Assembly: GCA_030427835.1 (NCBI GenBank)
Contig: JAUICN010000009.1
Location: 62,001 to 126,000, forward strand
DNA: 64,000 nt
Origin: Polyangia bacterium
GTDB taxonomy: Bacteria; Myxococcota_A; Polyangia; Polyangiales; JAUICN01
Reading direction: 5' to 3'
The notes under the pieces were generated by a model. It did not search any database, was not told where the DNA came from, and saw only the letters and a program-made list of their open reading frames with translations. Shown here piece by piece: positions 25,943-33,599 of this stretch (positions within the stretch are counted from its first letter, which is position 1; each line of letters starts with the position of its first letter). Position numbers and translations under genes: made by a program.

Positions 25943-25980
25943 GTTGTTTTACCACATGGAACAATGTGTCAAGTTGTTCC
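25943..25980 (-). promoter_or_regulatory. Promoter with overlapping inverted repeat for the SRPBCC gene
   Basis: On the minus strand a TTGACA -35 box lies inside the inverted repeat GGAACAA-N9-TTGTTCC (25958-25964 with 25974-25980). TAAAAC about 15 bp on is a possible -10. A repressor bound to the palindrome would occlude the -35. The regulator is unknown. Confidence 0.5.
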
Positions 25981-26034
25981 GGTTTTGTTCAATGGATTCG
26001 GCAGGTGCGGGGAGTGACTACCCCGAGAAAGCGA

Positions 26035-27393
26035 CTACTCGGCGAACGCGACTATGTCGGCGTGGGTGGCCCGGAGGGAAACCCGTTGGTCGAATGTGAA
26101 GTTGTTTCTGGGCAGTGTGATTTTTTTTAGGTGTGTCGCGTCGGAAATGGATGCTGCGGTAGCCACGCCGACCGAAGTGCCCGTGAACGTGGCCTCCCTC
26201 AGGTTGGGGAGCCCTTGGAGTAGGGTGATGGCTCCAGTATCTGTGAGCGGTGTATCGTGAAAGCTGACTTTTTCCAGCGTTGTGACGTGAGTGAACGCCC
26301 TGGCGATGTTGTCGCCGGCCTGGGTGTCGTTGACGACGATCTCCTTCAGGTTTGGAAAGCTGTCTTCCAGGTTGGGAATCTCTTTGCCTGGAGTCTCCTG
26401 GTCCGTAATTTGGGTGCCCTTCATGTTGAGAGTTTCTAGGTGAGGAAGTCCATGGGCCAGGGCGCCGAGTGCTTGGTTTCCTACAAGTGTTTGAACAAGG
26501 TACAGCTCGGTGAGTCGTTTTAGGTGAACCCCAATTTTGATGCCGCCAAGGTCTGTGACTCGGGTGCGATTGAGTACGAGTTTTGTCAGTTGCGGCATGT
26601 GTTGCACGATGGCGTCGACACCCTCGTCATCCAATTCGTTCCCTTCCAAAACCTTGGTGTGGTTCTTCCAAAGGATGATTCTTTGGAGTGTGACAAGGCC
26701 GATGATGGCTTTGGCCAATTCGTTTTCGACTCGGTGAGCCGTAATTTCCCGGGCGCTAAGGAGGGAGTGCACCATGTCTGGGAAGGTGTTTTCTTCTGTG
26801 TTGAAACCGAAGGTGCCGCCGGCATGCCGGTTGGAACAGCTGTGCACATCCACGGTACGGTTTGCCCCGTTCCACTGGTCGACGGTGAGCAGAACCCAGT
26901 TATCTACCTTTGGAGCACCCTTGTCGTCCTTGATGCTGGTAATGCGGAGGACGGTCGTTCGGCGGGTTGGTCTTTTGCTGTGGAATGCAATCTCGAGGAT
27001 CGGCTTGGATTCGGGGGTGAGTGTAGAATGCCTGGGACGGTTTCGATCTCTCCAGCCTACGGAGAGGTCCACACGATCCAGTTTAAACAGGGTGGCGAGC
27101 TGTGGTGACACCGAAGCATGAAACCCATTTTCGCTGCGAATGGCCTGTTCGATGGTATTTGCGATGATCGCGTGATCCGCCGTGGGGTTCGTTTGATTCA
27201 GTTCCCCTAGGGCGTGTTCCGTGCGTTTGATCACAGGCGATGCAAGTGCTTCGCAGGGAGTGCCGATGGTGGATTCCTGTTTGACGTGCGCGCCCTGGGA
27301 GGTGCTGCCGGCTACGCAACCGTGAACCACCATGGCGGTGGCGGGTACAAAAAGGATAAGTTGAAGGAGGGACTGATGAACGGGTGTACCCAT
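26035..27393 (-). CDS. Leucine-rich-repeat-like lipoprotein
   Basis: About 452 aa. The signal peptide from ATG 27393 is MGTPVHQSLLQLILFVP, ending MVVHGC. The N-terminal half matches the lipoprotein at 19498-20703 in motif order. The C-terminal half is a run of ribonuclease-inhibitor-like LRRs of about 23-25 residues: DEGVDAIVQHMPQLTKLVLNRTRVTD, LKRLTELYLVQTLVGNQALGALAH, LPHLETLNMKGTQITD, FPNLKEIVVNDTQAGD, LEKVSFHDTPLTDTG, LREATFTGTSVG. It is probably a surface or periplasmic binding protein; the partner is unknown. The frame extends upstream to 27432 but the signal peptide fits 27393. Confidence 0.82.
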   Translation of the reverse strand: MGTPVHQSLLQLILFVPATAMVVHGCVAGSTSQGAHVKQESTIGTPCEALASPVIKRTEHALGELNQTNPTADHAIIANTIEQAIRSENGFHASVSPQLATLFKLDRVDLSVGWRDRNRPRHSTLTPESKPILEIAFHSKRPTRRTTVLRITSIKDDKGAPKVDNWVLLTVDQWNGANRTVDVHSCSNRHAGGTFGFNTEENTFPDMVHSLLSAREITAHRVENELAKAIIGLVTLQRIILWKNHTKVLEGNELDDEGVDAIVQHMPQLTKLVLNRTRVTDLGGIKIGVHLKRLTELYLVQTLVGNQALGALAHGLPHLETLNMKGTQITDQETPGKEIPNLEDSFPNLKEIVVNDTQAGDNIARAFTHVTTLEKVSFHDTPLTDTGAITLLQGLPNLREATFTGTSVGVATAASISDATHLKKITLPRNNFTFDQRVSLRATHADIVAFAE

Positions 27394-27480
27394 GATACTG
27401 CGTTGAGTGCACAGGCAGATACCCCCTTCCACTGTTTTTGTCGAGGTTAGGGGGGATGGAAAGGCTCCTGGTAACGCCCG

Positions 27481-27630
27481 TTATTGCACCAGCGCAGAAG
27501 AACTTTGGGCCAACTCGTGGAGGGTTTCGTGGGGGTCGTGGCGATGCCAGGCTGTGTGCTTTCCGAGGGCCGTGGCGTTTTGGAAGGCGCGGCCGTTGGT
27601 GACGACGGGGTACTTGAGGTGGGTGGTGGC
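27481..27630 (-). pseudogene. Degenerate second copy of the epimerase 3' end
   Basis: Starting four codons after the vapC stop, the minus strand encodes [17 protein letters not shown] and then [11 protein letters not shown] before a TAA at 27481-27483. These match the C terminus of the epimerase at 28335-29267 ([17 protein letters not shown] and [11 protein letters not shown]), with a diverged middle. No start or upstream epimerase sequence accompanies it. It is therefore a 3'-end remnant separated from the intact gene by vapBC. Confidence 0.8.
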
Positions 27631-27642
27631 TGAAGTGATGCT

Positions 27643-28038
27643 TTATGGGGCTACAAACATTTCTTCTTTGAGCAGGTTTTTGTCAAAGGTTGCAACCTGC
27701 GTGAACCCTGCGGATGACGCGTGCTGTGCGATCAAATAGTCTGCGAAGTCGCCCTTGCCGTTTTCAAAGGAGTCCAGAGCTCGGGCGATCCTGTCTTCGT
27801 CCACAAAGGCAAGGTGGCCTGCACGGAGTAGCTGACGCATGACGCCGATGATCGGTTCTTTTTTGAACTTGTAGAGCCGCTTCAAAACCCAGATGGTTTC
27901 ACACAGTACGATGTCTGAGATGAAGAGCGATTGGTTTTGGGTTATCGCTCGCTTGATCAGTTTTGAGGCTTTTGCTGATTGGGCTTTGTCGTCGTCCACC
28001 AGAAACCGAACCACCACATTGGTGTCGAGTGCAATCAT
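27643..28038 (-). CDS. vapC: PIN-domain toxin, VapC-type ribonuclease
   Basis: A 131-aa PIN-domain protein with the expected acidic quartet: Asp in MIALDTNVVVRFL, Glu in IVLCETIWVL, and Asp in GDFADYLIA followed by Asp in ATFDKNLL. VapC toxins are Mg-dependent RNases that cleave tRNA or rRNA and are neutralised by the cognate antitoxin. The start overlaps the antitoxin stop by 4 bp (ATGA), the classic arrangement. The G+C looks lower than in the neighbouring genes, in keeping with acquisition by transfer. Confidence 0.93.
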   Translation of the reverse strand: MIALDTNVVVRFLVDDDKAQSAKASKLIKRAITQNQSLFISDIVLCETIWVLKRLYKFKKEPIIGVMRQLLRAGHLAFVDEDRIARALDSFENGKGDFADYLIAQHASSAGFTQVATFDKNLLKEEMFVAP

Positions 28039-28277
28039 GGGCTCTTGCCCGCTTCTTGGGCGATGGCTTCATTCATGTCTTCTACGCTGACTCCGCGAAC
28101 GGAACTCTTTAAAACCCCTTTTAGGCTCATGAGGTCTACGTTTTCTGGTTCTACGTAGACCTTGCCGTCTTCCTGGACTCGGAACGCGATTTGATCTCCA
28201 GTGTCCACACCCATGAGCTTTCGAATGGCTTTCGGTAGTGTGATTTGACCCTTGCTGGTGAGGGTGGCTGCCGGCAT
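28035..28277 (-). CDS. vapB: AbrB/MazE-type antitoxin of the vapBC pair
   Basis: An 80-aa protein with the swapped-hairpin AbrB fold: MPAATLTSKGQITLPKAIRKLMGV, then DQIAFRVQEDGKVYVEPE. The C-terminal tail (SSVRGVSVEDMNEAIAQE) would contact the toxin. AAGGAG lies 5 bp before the ATG. Such antitoxins repress their own operon by binding palindromes near the promoter, and a perfect 16-bp inverted repeat lies just upstream (28295-28330). Confidence 0.93.
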   Translation of the reverse strand: MPAATLTSKGQITLPKAIRKLMGVDTGDQIAFRVQEDGKVYVEPENVDLMSLKGVLKSSVRGVSVEDMNEAIAQEAGKSP

Positions 28278-28294
28278 GATGGCTCCTTCCGCTT

Positions 28295-28330
28295 TTGATT
28301 AATCCTTACATATTTGTAAGGATTAATCAA
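28295..28330 (-). promoter_or_regulatory. Perfect palindromic operator upstream of vapBC
   Basis: Two perfectly complementary 16-bp arms (28295-28310 and 28315-28330, TTGATTAATCCTTACA and its complement) flank a 4-bp TATT centre. The site is AT-rich in a GC-rich neighbourhood. It begins 18 bp upstream of the vapB ATG and ends 4 bp before the epimerase stop. It is most probably the VapB/VapBC autoregulatory site, overlapping the promoter. It could additionally act as a hairpin on transcripts from the epimerase. Confidence 0.75.
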
Positions 28331-28334
28331 GGTG

Positions 28335-29267
28335 TCATGGTGATGTCGGCGCAGGATGGATCTGGGCGAACTCGTGGAGGGTTTCGTGGGGGTCCTGGCG
28401 GGCTTGGAATTGGGTTTCTTTTTGGAAGGCGCTGCCGTCGATGACCACGGGGTACTTGAGGTGGGTGGTGGCACCCTTGGGTAGGGTGGGCATGCCGAAC
28501 TTGCCCATGGTGTAGGGGAAGACCCGTTCGGGGATGGGTACGTTGGTACGGTTTGTGTGTTGGATGAGGGTGGAGAGCGGCATGGGTTTGGGGCCACAGA
28601 CGTTGAAGACACCGCGGAGGTTTTTCTCCATGGCGAGGGTGATGGCGCAGGCGGCGTCGTGCTCGTGCATGAATTGAAAGAGGGGGTCGAAGCCGAGCAC
28701 GGTGGGTACGCGCGGGCCTTGCAAGTAGTTGGCGAGGGTGCCGTGGTGTGCGGGGCCCAGCGTGTAGCAAATGCGTAGCACGGCGGTGTTGAGTTCGGGC
28801 ATGCGCCAGAGGGCGGAGCCGGCGTAGAGGTCGGCGGCCACAAGATCTGCCAGTTCTGGGAAGGCTTCGAGGCCCATGGGGGGCTCGTCCTCGGTGTGGT
28901 AGAGCGGGGAGTCGGGTGCGGCGCCGTAGTAGGTGTGGCGGCCCACGAAGATGGCTTGCTTGACGTTGTACTGCTGGCAATGATCGAAAATGGCGCGGGT
29001 ACCCAATAGGTTGATGCGGGAGCGTTCCGCGGAACGCATTTTGATCTGGGTGACGGTGGCCATGTGGATCACCGTGTCTGGAAGGAAGTTGCGAAAGACC
29101 TGTTCAGCGTCCCGTTTTCGGATGTCGGCCTCGTGGATTTGGATGGCCTTGGGGGCATCGGCCCAGGGGCGTCTGTCCATGCCCACCACGTCGTGGCCTT
29201 GTTCAAGGAGGCTGTGTGCCACAAGTTGGCCCATCTTTCCTGCGATGCCGGTAATCAGAACTTTCAT
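28335..29267 (-). CDS. NAD-dependent epimerase/dehydratase family protein
   Basis: A 310-aa extended short-chain dehydrogenase. The Rossmann motif [33 protein letters not shown] is followed by the [11 protein letters not shown] strand and a [19 protein letters not shown] region in place of the canonical YxxxK. The catalytic Tyr-Lys pair is therefore not obvious and the reaction is uncertain. Sugar-nucleotide or steroid-type substrates are typical of the family. ATG 29267 gives the glycine-rich start; longer frames run into R1 copy e and are not used. Its 3' end is duplicated in degraded form beyond vapBC. Confidence 0.85.
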   Translation of the reverse strand: MKVLITGIAGKMGQLVAHSLLEQGHDVVGMDRRPWADAPKAIQIHEADIRKRDAEQVFRNFLPDTVIHMATVTQIKMRSAERSRINLLGTRAIFDHCQQYNVKQAIFVGRHTYYGAAPDSPLYHTEDEPPMGLEAFPELADLVAADLYAGSALWRMPELNTAVLRICYTLGPAHHGTLANYLQGPRVPTVLGFDPLFQFMHEHDAACAITLAMEKNLRGVFNVCGPKPMPLSTLIQHTNRTNVPIPERVFPYTMGKFGMPTLPKGATTHLKYPVVIDGSAFQKETQFQARQDPHETLHEFAQIHPAPTSP

Positions 29268-29339
29268 GGTGTGGTTGTGTCTTAGCCTAGATGGGCGAGC
29301 GGTGCAGTGCTGTGGGGAGACGATTCGGTGTGCCGAAGG

Positions 29340-29420
29340 AACTGCGGGAGAAAAGGGGCGCACCCGCCGTCAAAAGTTGGGTTGTTTTTCCTCTGGGCAC
29401 GCCCCTTCCCTCCCGCAGTT
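29340..29420 (-). repeat. R1 hairpin element, copy e
   Basis: A 20-bp outer stem (29340-29359 with 29401-29420). Two positions are A-C on plus and G-U on minus. The core is identical to copies b and c. It sits in the divergent gap between the epimerase and TonB-receptor genes. It is the only copy not placed within or after a gene end. Confidence 0.9.
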
Positions 29421-29490
29421 TTTGTTTGGCTGTGACGTTGAAGCTGAAGAGTCGCGGTATTGCAGTGGGCGAAACAGGGAACTGTGTGCG

Positions 29491-31686
29491 TTGGGACGGG
29501 GTGTGGTGGCGTTGGTCGTAGTGGCGTTGGTTGCCGTGAATGGGGCGTCAGCCTTGGCCCAGGTGAAGGAGGGAGTAGAGGGTGGCGATGCTGGGGAGGT
29601 TGGGTCCAGCGGTGAGTTCGGGGCGCAGGCGGTGGTGCGTGGGGAGGTGGCGAGCGGGGGTGGGGTGGAGCCGACCCAGGCGGTGACGGTGGTGGAGATG
29701 TCCCAGCGGGTGCAGGCGGCAGGGGAGTTGAAGGGGGTGATGCGCGAGGTACCCGGGGTGCGGGCGGTATCGATAGGAGCCACGGGTGCGTTTTCAACAT
29801 TGTCACTGCGTGGCGCAGATGCCCAGCACACGCGGGTACTTTGGGATACGGTTCGGCTAGATGGTGCAGGGGGGCAGGGGTTTGATCTGTCGACGGTGCC
29901 GCTGTCGCTACTGGACCGGGTGGAGGTGTACCGGGGCGCGACGCCGACCTGGCTTGGGGGAGGGGGGCTTGGGGGTGCGCTTCGGCTGGTTCCCGTTACG
30001 GCGGATGGATCGTCGGTAGGGGGCCCCACCTTAGGTGGTGCGGTGGGTGTGGGGTCCTGGGGGTACCGGAGTGTTCAGGCCCAGGCGGCCGCTCCGTCTT
30101 TTTTGGGGGGTGGGTGGTTGACGTCTGCGGGGTGGACCCGGAGCGAAGGGGATTTTCGGTACACCCTGGATGAGACGCCATTGACCGTGGGGGATGGGCG
30201 TGAGGTGCGGCGGCAAAATGGGGATGTGCTGCAGGTCCATGGAATGGTTCAGGGTGATCAGGCCGTGGCAGGTGGGCGGTTGCGGGTGTCTGCCTGGGGC
30301 GTGGAACGTACGGGGGGTGTTCCGGGGCCTGCGATTCAACCCACACTGCACACGCGGCGCACACGTACCCGGTTGATGACCTCGGTGGGCTGGTCAACTC
30401 TAGACGCGGCGAGCGTGCCTCCGGGTGAGGTGGACCGGGAGAGGGATCAGGTGGAGGTGCAGATCACTGGCAGTTCGGAGCGGCATCGCTTTACGGACCG
30501 GTTTGGTGAGATCGGGTTGGGGCGCCAGGTGACGGACGACTGGACCCACACCACCCAGTTTCGCCTGGCGGCAAAGCGCTGGCTAGGAACAGAAAGCCGC
30601 AGCGTGGAAAGGGATGGGGCTGTCGCGCTGCAGTCGGTTGTGGTTTTGGATGGTGGCCAGGAGTGGTTTGTGCCGAGTGATGCGTTGGCGGTGGCGGACA
30701 CGGGGCGTTCTTCACGGCAACGGTTGGGCCTAGGGTTGGAGACCCCGGTGCATGTGCGTTTGCCCAGGGAGATGTTGCTGATGTTTCGGCCGTCGGTTCG
30801 TGTGGAGGGGGTGTGGTCCCGGTTGGAGGGGTTGGCCTATGGTGGCGGTGTCGGCGGAGCGGATTCTGAAGGTGTTCGCACCGACCAGGTGTGGCCCACG
30901 TTTCGGCTGGCGGGGTTGCTCGCAAAGTCATCTCAAAAGTCATCCAAAAAGACATCCAAGTGGAGCCTCACCGCGTCCACCACCACAGGGCGCCGTGCGC
31001 CGACGTTGACGGAGCTGTTTGGGGACCGGGGCTTTTTGGTGGGCGATGCGGCGTTGTCACCGGAGCGAGCGACCGGGGTGGATCTGGGTTGGATTTACCA
31101 AATGGAGCGATCCCGGTGGTCGTTCCGGGAGGAGGTGCGTGGGTTCGCGATGTGGACGGAGGATTTGATTCGCTACGTGCGCACTTCCCAGTTTCAGGCG
31201 GTACCGCAGAATGTGTCCCGCGCGCGAAGCTACGGTGCGGAAATGGGGATTCGGCTGGCCTGGCGGGATCGCGGTGGAATGGGATACAGGGGAAGTGGAT
31301 CCAGGGGAGGGGAACGCATCCTGTGGAGCGGTTCCTGGACGTGGATGCGTGCGGAGGACCTGACCTTGGATCGGGTGTTGCCGCTTACACCTGTGCTGCG
31401 GGGGTACCGGCGTTTGGAGGGGGTGGTGTTCCGATCCCCCGAGGGTGAACTGCGGGTCTACGGGGATGCCTTTTACTTAGGGGCAAATTTTGCGGATGCG
31501 GCGAACCTTGTGCGGTTGGACGCGCGTACGCGGTTTGGTGCGGGAATTGCTGTAGATTGGAGATGTCTGCAGGGGACGGTATCGGTGGAGGATATTGCCG
31601 ATTCCAGGGGGCAGGATATCGTGGGGTTTCCCTTGCCGGGGCGGAGCGTGTTTGTGCGGGTGGGAGTAGATGGTTGTGGGGAGTGA
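29491..31686 (+). CDS. TonB-dependent outer-membrane receptor
   Basis: About 731 aa. A signal peptide (VVALVVVALVAVNGASALAQ) is followed by a plug domain (VQAAGELKGVMREVPGVRAVSIGATGAFSTLSLRG, LDRVEVYRGATPTWLGGGGLGGALRL). A long beta-barrel follows, with TGRRAPTLTELFGDRG typical of BtuB/FepA-type receptors, and it ends without the usual terminal Phe (VGVDGCGE). Receptors of this class import siderophores, vitamin B12 or other scarce ligands; no riboswitch or Fur box is recognisable upstream to decide. The start is uncertain: TTG 29491 behind AGGGA is preferred, with GTG 29503 the alternative. The open frame continues upstream through R1 copy e, which is not coding here. It is followed by a lipoprotein gene that is probably co-expressed. 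Confidence 0.9.
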   Translation: MGRGVVALVVVALVAVNGASALAQVKEGVEGGDAGEVGSSGEFGAQAVVRGEVASGGGVEPTQAVTVVEMSQRVQAAGELKGVMREVPGVRAVSIGATGAFSTLSLRGADAQHTRVLWDTVRLDGAGGQGFDLSTVPLSLLDRVEVYRGATPTWLGGGGLGGALRLVPVTADGSSVGGPTLGGAVGVGSWGYRSVQAQAAAPSFLGGGWLTSAGWTRSEGDFRYTLDETPLTVGDGREVRRQNGDVLQVHGMVQGDQAVAGGRLRVSAWGVERTGGVPGPAIQPTLHTRRTRTRLMTSVGWSTLDAASVPPGEVDRERDQVEVQITGSSERHRFTDRFGEIGLGRQVTDDWTHTTQFRLAAKRWLGTESRSVERDGAVALQSVVVLDGGQEWFVPSDALAVADTGRSSRQRLGLGLETPVHVRLPREMLLMFRPSVRVEGVWSRLEGLAYGGGVGGADSEGVRTDQVWPTFRLAGLLAKSSQKSSKKTSKWSLTASTTTGRRAPTLTELFGDRGFLVGDAALSPERATGVDLGWIYQMERSRWSFREEVRGFAMWTEDLIRYVRTSQFQAVPQNVSRARSYGAEMGIRLAWRDRGGMGYRGSGSRGGERILWSGSWTWMRAEDLTLDRVLPLTPVLRGYRRLEGVVFRSPEGELRVYGDAFYLGANFADAANLVRLDARTRFGAGIAVDWRCLQGTVSVEDIADSRGQDIVGFPLPGRSVFVRVGVDGCGE

Positions 31687-31699
31687 TGGACATGCGCTC

Positions 31700-31942
31700 G
31701 AAGAAAATCGAAGGAACTGCTCTCGGGAGAGGAGTGGTGTGAAGTCTCGGGGTAAATCGCAGGAACCGCCGGCGGAAGAGGGCACGCCCGCCAGAGAGCC
31801 TGTTCGGACTCCCCCCGGGATTCCTCACCCGATTCAGCCTCAGGCTGTCTTTGCGGAAGCGAAGCGCTGCGCGCCGCTTCCCTGCTCGCAGAGTTTTTCC
31901 CAACTCGATCTTCGATGCCCAGAAGGACTTCGATTTTTCTTC
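31700..31942. repeat. R6 hairpin-bounded element after the TonB receptor gene
   Basis: GAAGAAAATCGAAG (31700-31713) pairs with CTTCGATTTTTCTTC (31928-31942) with one bulged T. They enclose about 214 bp containing further local stems, such as GGAAGCG with CGCTTCC. It starts 13 bp after the TonB-receptor stop and fills most of the 307-bp gap before the next gene. The right arm reads into TTTTTCTTCTGG, resembling R1 copy a. Confidence 0.55.
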
Positions 31943-31993
31943 TGGAGGCACCCCTCCTGGAGGCGGTTTTCGCGGCGCTTCTGGGTAAGAGAA

Positions 31994-33298
31994 GTGTTGT
32001 TGTGGAATGTCGGGTTGATCTGGGTGGTTGGGTTACTCGGGGGGTGTGAGGTTGCGGCGCGGTGTGGGGGGGAGCGGTTGACGGGTTTGGATCCTTTGCC
32101 GCGGCTTGCTGTGGTGCAGAGTGATTTTGTGTCCACTTCGGTGGCGCTATTGGATGGTGAGGGTGGGGTGGTGCATCCGCACTGGGTGGATTCGGGGATG
32201 CAGGCACCCGGTGTGGTGGCGGCGCTCACGGGGGATGTGGTGTTGCCGTCCAATCCAGTGGCGGGGCAGTTGACGTTGCTCGACCGGTTTGGGGTGGATG
32301 TGGTGAACGGGTTTGAGTTGGCTACGGGTACTGTGGTGGGGCAATGGCCGACGCAGCTTCCCCGTGCGCAAAGCACCTCTGGGTTTCGTGCCAACCCCCA
32401 TGATGTGATCCCCTGGGGAGAGGGCCAGTTGTTGGTGTCGCGGTATGAGCCCAATTTGGACGGCAGTGCGCCGGATCTGGACCGTGGCAACGATGTGGTT
32501 TGGGTGGATACCATCCGGGGCCAGGTGACGGCGCGTTTCGATCTGTCGCCATGGGACGAGAGTTTGGCCCAGGAGGGGCAGGTGACTCGGGTATTCGCCC
32601 GCCCAGATCGACTGATTGCACTGGAGGGCGAAGGGAGCGGCGTGTTGGTTGGTTTGGGCCGGCTGGATGCATCCTTCTTTTCGGCGGCGGATGGCCTGTT
32701 GCTGTGGTGGGACCCGGACACCGGTGACACCGAAGCGCTCGTTTTGGATGGCTTGGCCAACTGTGGGCAGATCAAAGCGGCGCCTGGCGATCGATCTGTG
32801 GTGTGGGTGGTGTGTTCGGGGGATACGTTTGTGGATTCAGACGGTCGCCGTGCACGTTCAGGTGTGGTTCGTGTGGAGATGGATCCGATGAACGTCGGTG
32901 GCCGCCTGCAGCTCGACGGCGTTTGGTACGCTAGGGACTATCCCGATGTGTTGCCGCCAAGCCATGGTTTGGTTCCAGGGAGTGGGACACAAGCCTGGGT
33001 GGTGGCCATGGGCCACGGCGTAAACGATGTGCCGGATGCCCTGTTGCAAGTGGATGTGGAACCCGACGGTTCCCTGGATGTTCAGGCTGTGAACCTCAAT
33101 GGCGACAACGCACCCGTGACCGCGTTTGTATTGGGGGAGGGCGCCTACGATCCAGATATGGAAACGCTTTGGCTCCCCGATACCGAAGTGGGCCTTCGCA
33201 GATTTCAATCCGATGGCGAGAGCCTCACCGAACAGGCCCCCGTATTGACCGAAACCTGCTCCGGCATGCCCACCCGCCAGGTGGGCCTGCTGAATTGA
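31994..33298 (+). CDS. Lipoprotein, probable beta-propeller, partner of TonB receptor
   Basis: About 434 aa. The signal peptide from GTG 31994 or TTG 31997 ends VVGLLGGC. The mature part has repeated blades: PRLAVVQSDFVSTSVALLD, LTLLDRFGVDVVNGFELATG, VVWVDTIRGQVTARFDL, GLLLWWDPDTGDTEALVL, PDALLQVDVEPDGSLDV. These resemble YncE/surface-antigen beta-propellers. Propeller lipoproteins next to TonB receptors often help ligand capture, but that role is inferred here. The frame is open much further upstream through R6, but that part lacks coding character. Confidence 0.8.
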   Translation: MLLWNVGLIWVVGLLGGCEVAARCGGERLTGLDPLPRLAVVQSDFVSTSVALLDGEGGVVHPHWVDSGMQAPGVVAALTGDVVLPSNPVAGQLTLLDRFGVDVVNGFELATGTVVGQWPTQLPRAQSTSGFRANPHDVIPWGEGQLLVSRYEPNLDGSAPDLDRGNDVVWVDTIRGQVTARFDLSPWDESLAQEGQVTRVFARPDRLIALEGEGSGVLVGLGRLDASFFSAADGLLLWWDPDTGDTEALVLDGLANCGQIKAAPGDRSVVWVVCSGDTFVDSDGRRARSGVVRVEMDPMNVGGRLQLDGVWYARDYPDVLPPSHGLVPGSGTQAWVVAMGHGVNDVPDALLQVDVEPDGSLDVQAVNLNGDNAPVTAFVLGEGAYDPDMETLWLPDTEVGLRRFQSDGESLTEQAPVLTETCSGMPTRQVGLLN

Positions 33299-33360
33299 CA
33301 TGTATTCTTGATCGACCATGCACCTCTGGCGTTTATACTTGGCGTACTGGGAGGATGGGG

Positions 33361-33549
33361 ATGTCTGGGAAGAAAGCCACGGAGAGTGATCAAAGGCCGG
33401 ATCCGTTCGGAATGCACAAGGGCCAATCGGAGATCCTTGGTGACATAGTTTCTCCTATAGGTGTGGAATGGGAAGTATCGCCTTACCGGGAATCATTGAT
33501 GACCCAAGGAAGTCCCGAATGTGCGGTAGTGCCTTCCAGCGACAAGTAG
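33361..33549 (+). CDS. Small hypothetical protein
   Basis: A 62-codon frame starting MSGKKATESDQRPDPFGMHK and ending in SSDK. GGGAGGATGGGG just before the ATG is a good Shine-Dalgarno, and TATACT about 20 bp further up could be a -10. It is hydrophilic with no membrane segment. A short conserved-looking middle reads ILGDIVSPIGVEWEVSPYRESL. I recognise no family. The good ribosome-binding site is the main evidence; otherwise the 418-bp gap 33299-33716 would hold only R2-2. Confidence 0.45.
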   Translation: MSGKKATESDQRPDPFGMHKGQSEILGDIVSPIGVEWEVSPYRESLMTQGSPECAVVPSSDK

Positions 33550-33599
33550 TTGATAGGTTGAAGCTTGGGACAGTGTTTCCTGAGGTTGATGTCTGGCAA

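Noticed and set aside
6559-29420. R1 as a classical MITE
   Set aside because: Outer inverted repeats differ in sequence between copies and I see no target-site duplications; a transposase would need conserved ends.
28990-29490. Upstream extension of the TonB receptor frame
   Set aside because: It overlaps the epimerase gene antisense and R1 copy e, and lacks a signal peptide; the signal peptide begins near 29491-29503.
29268-29490. Cobalamin riboswitch upstream of the TonB receptor
   Set aside because: No B12 box or other conserved riboswitch core is visible; the structure present is R1 copy e.
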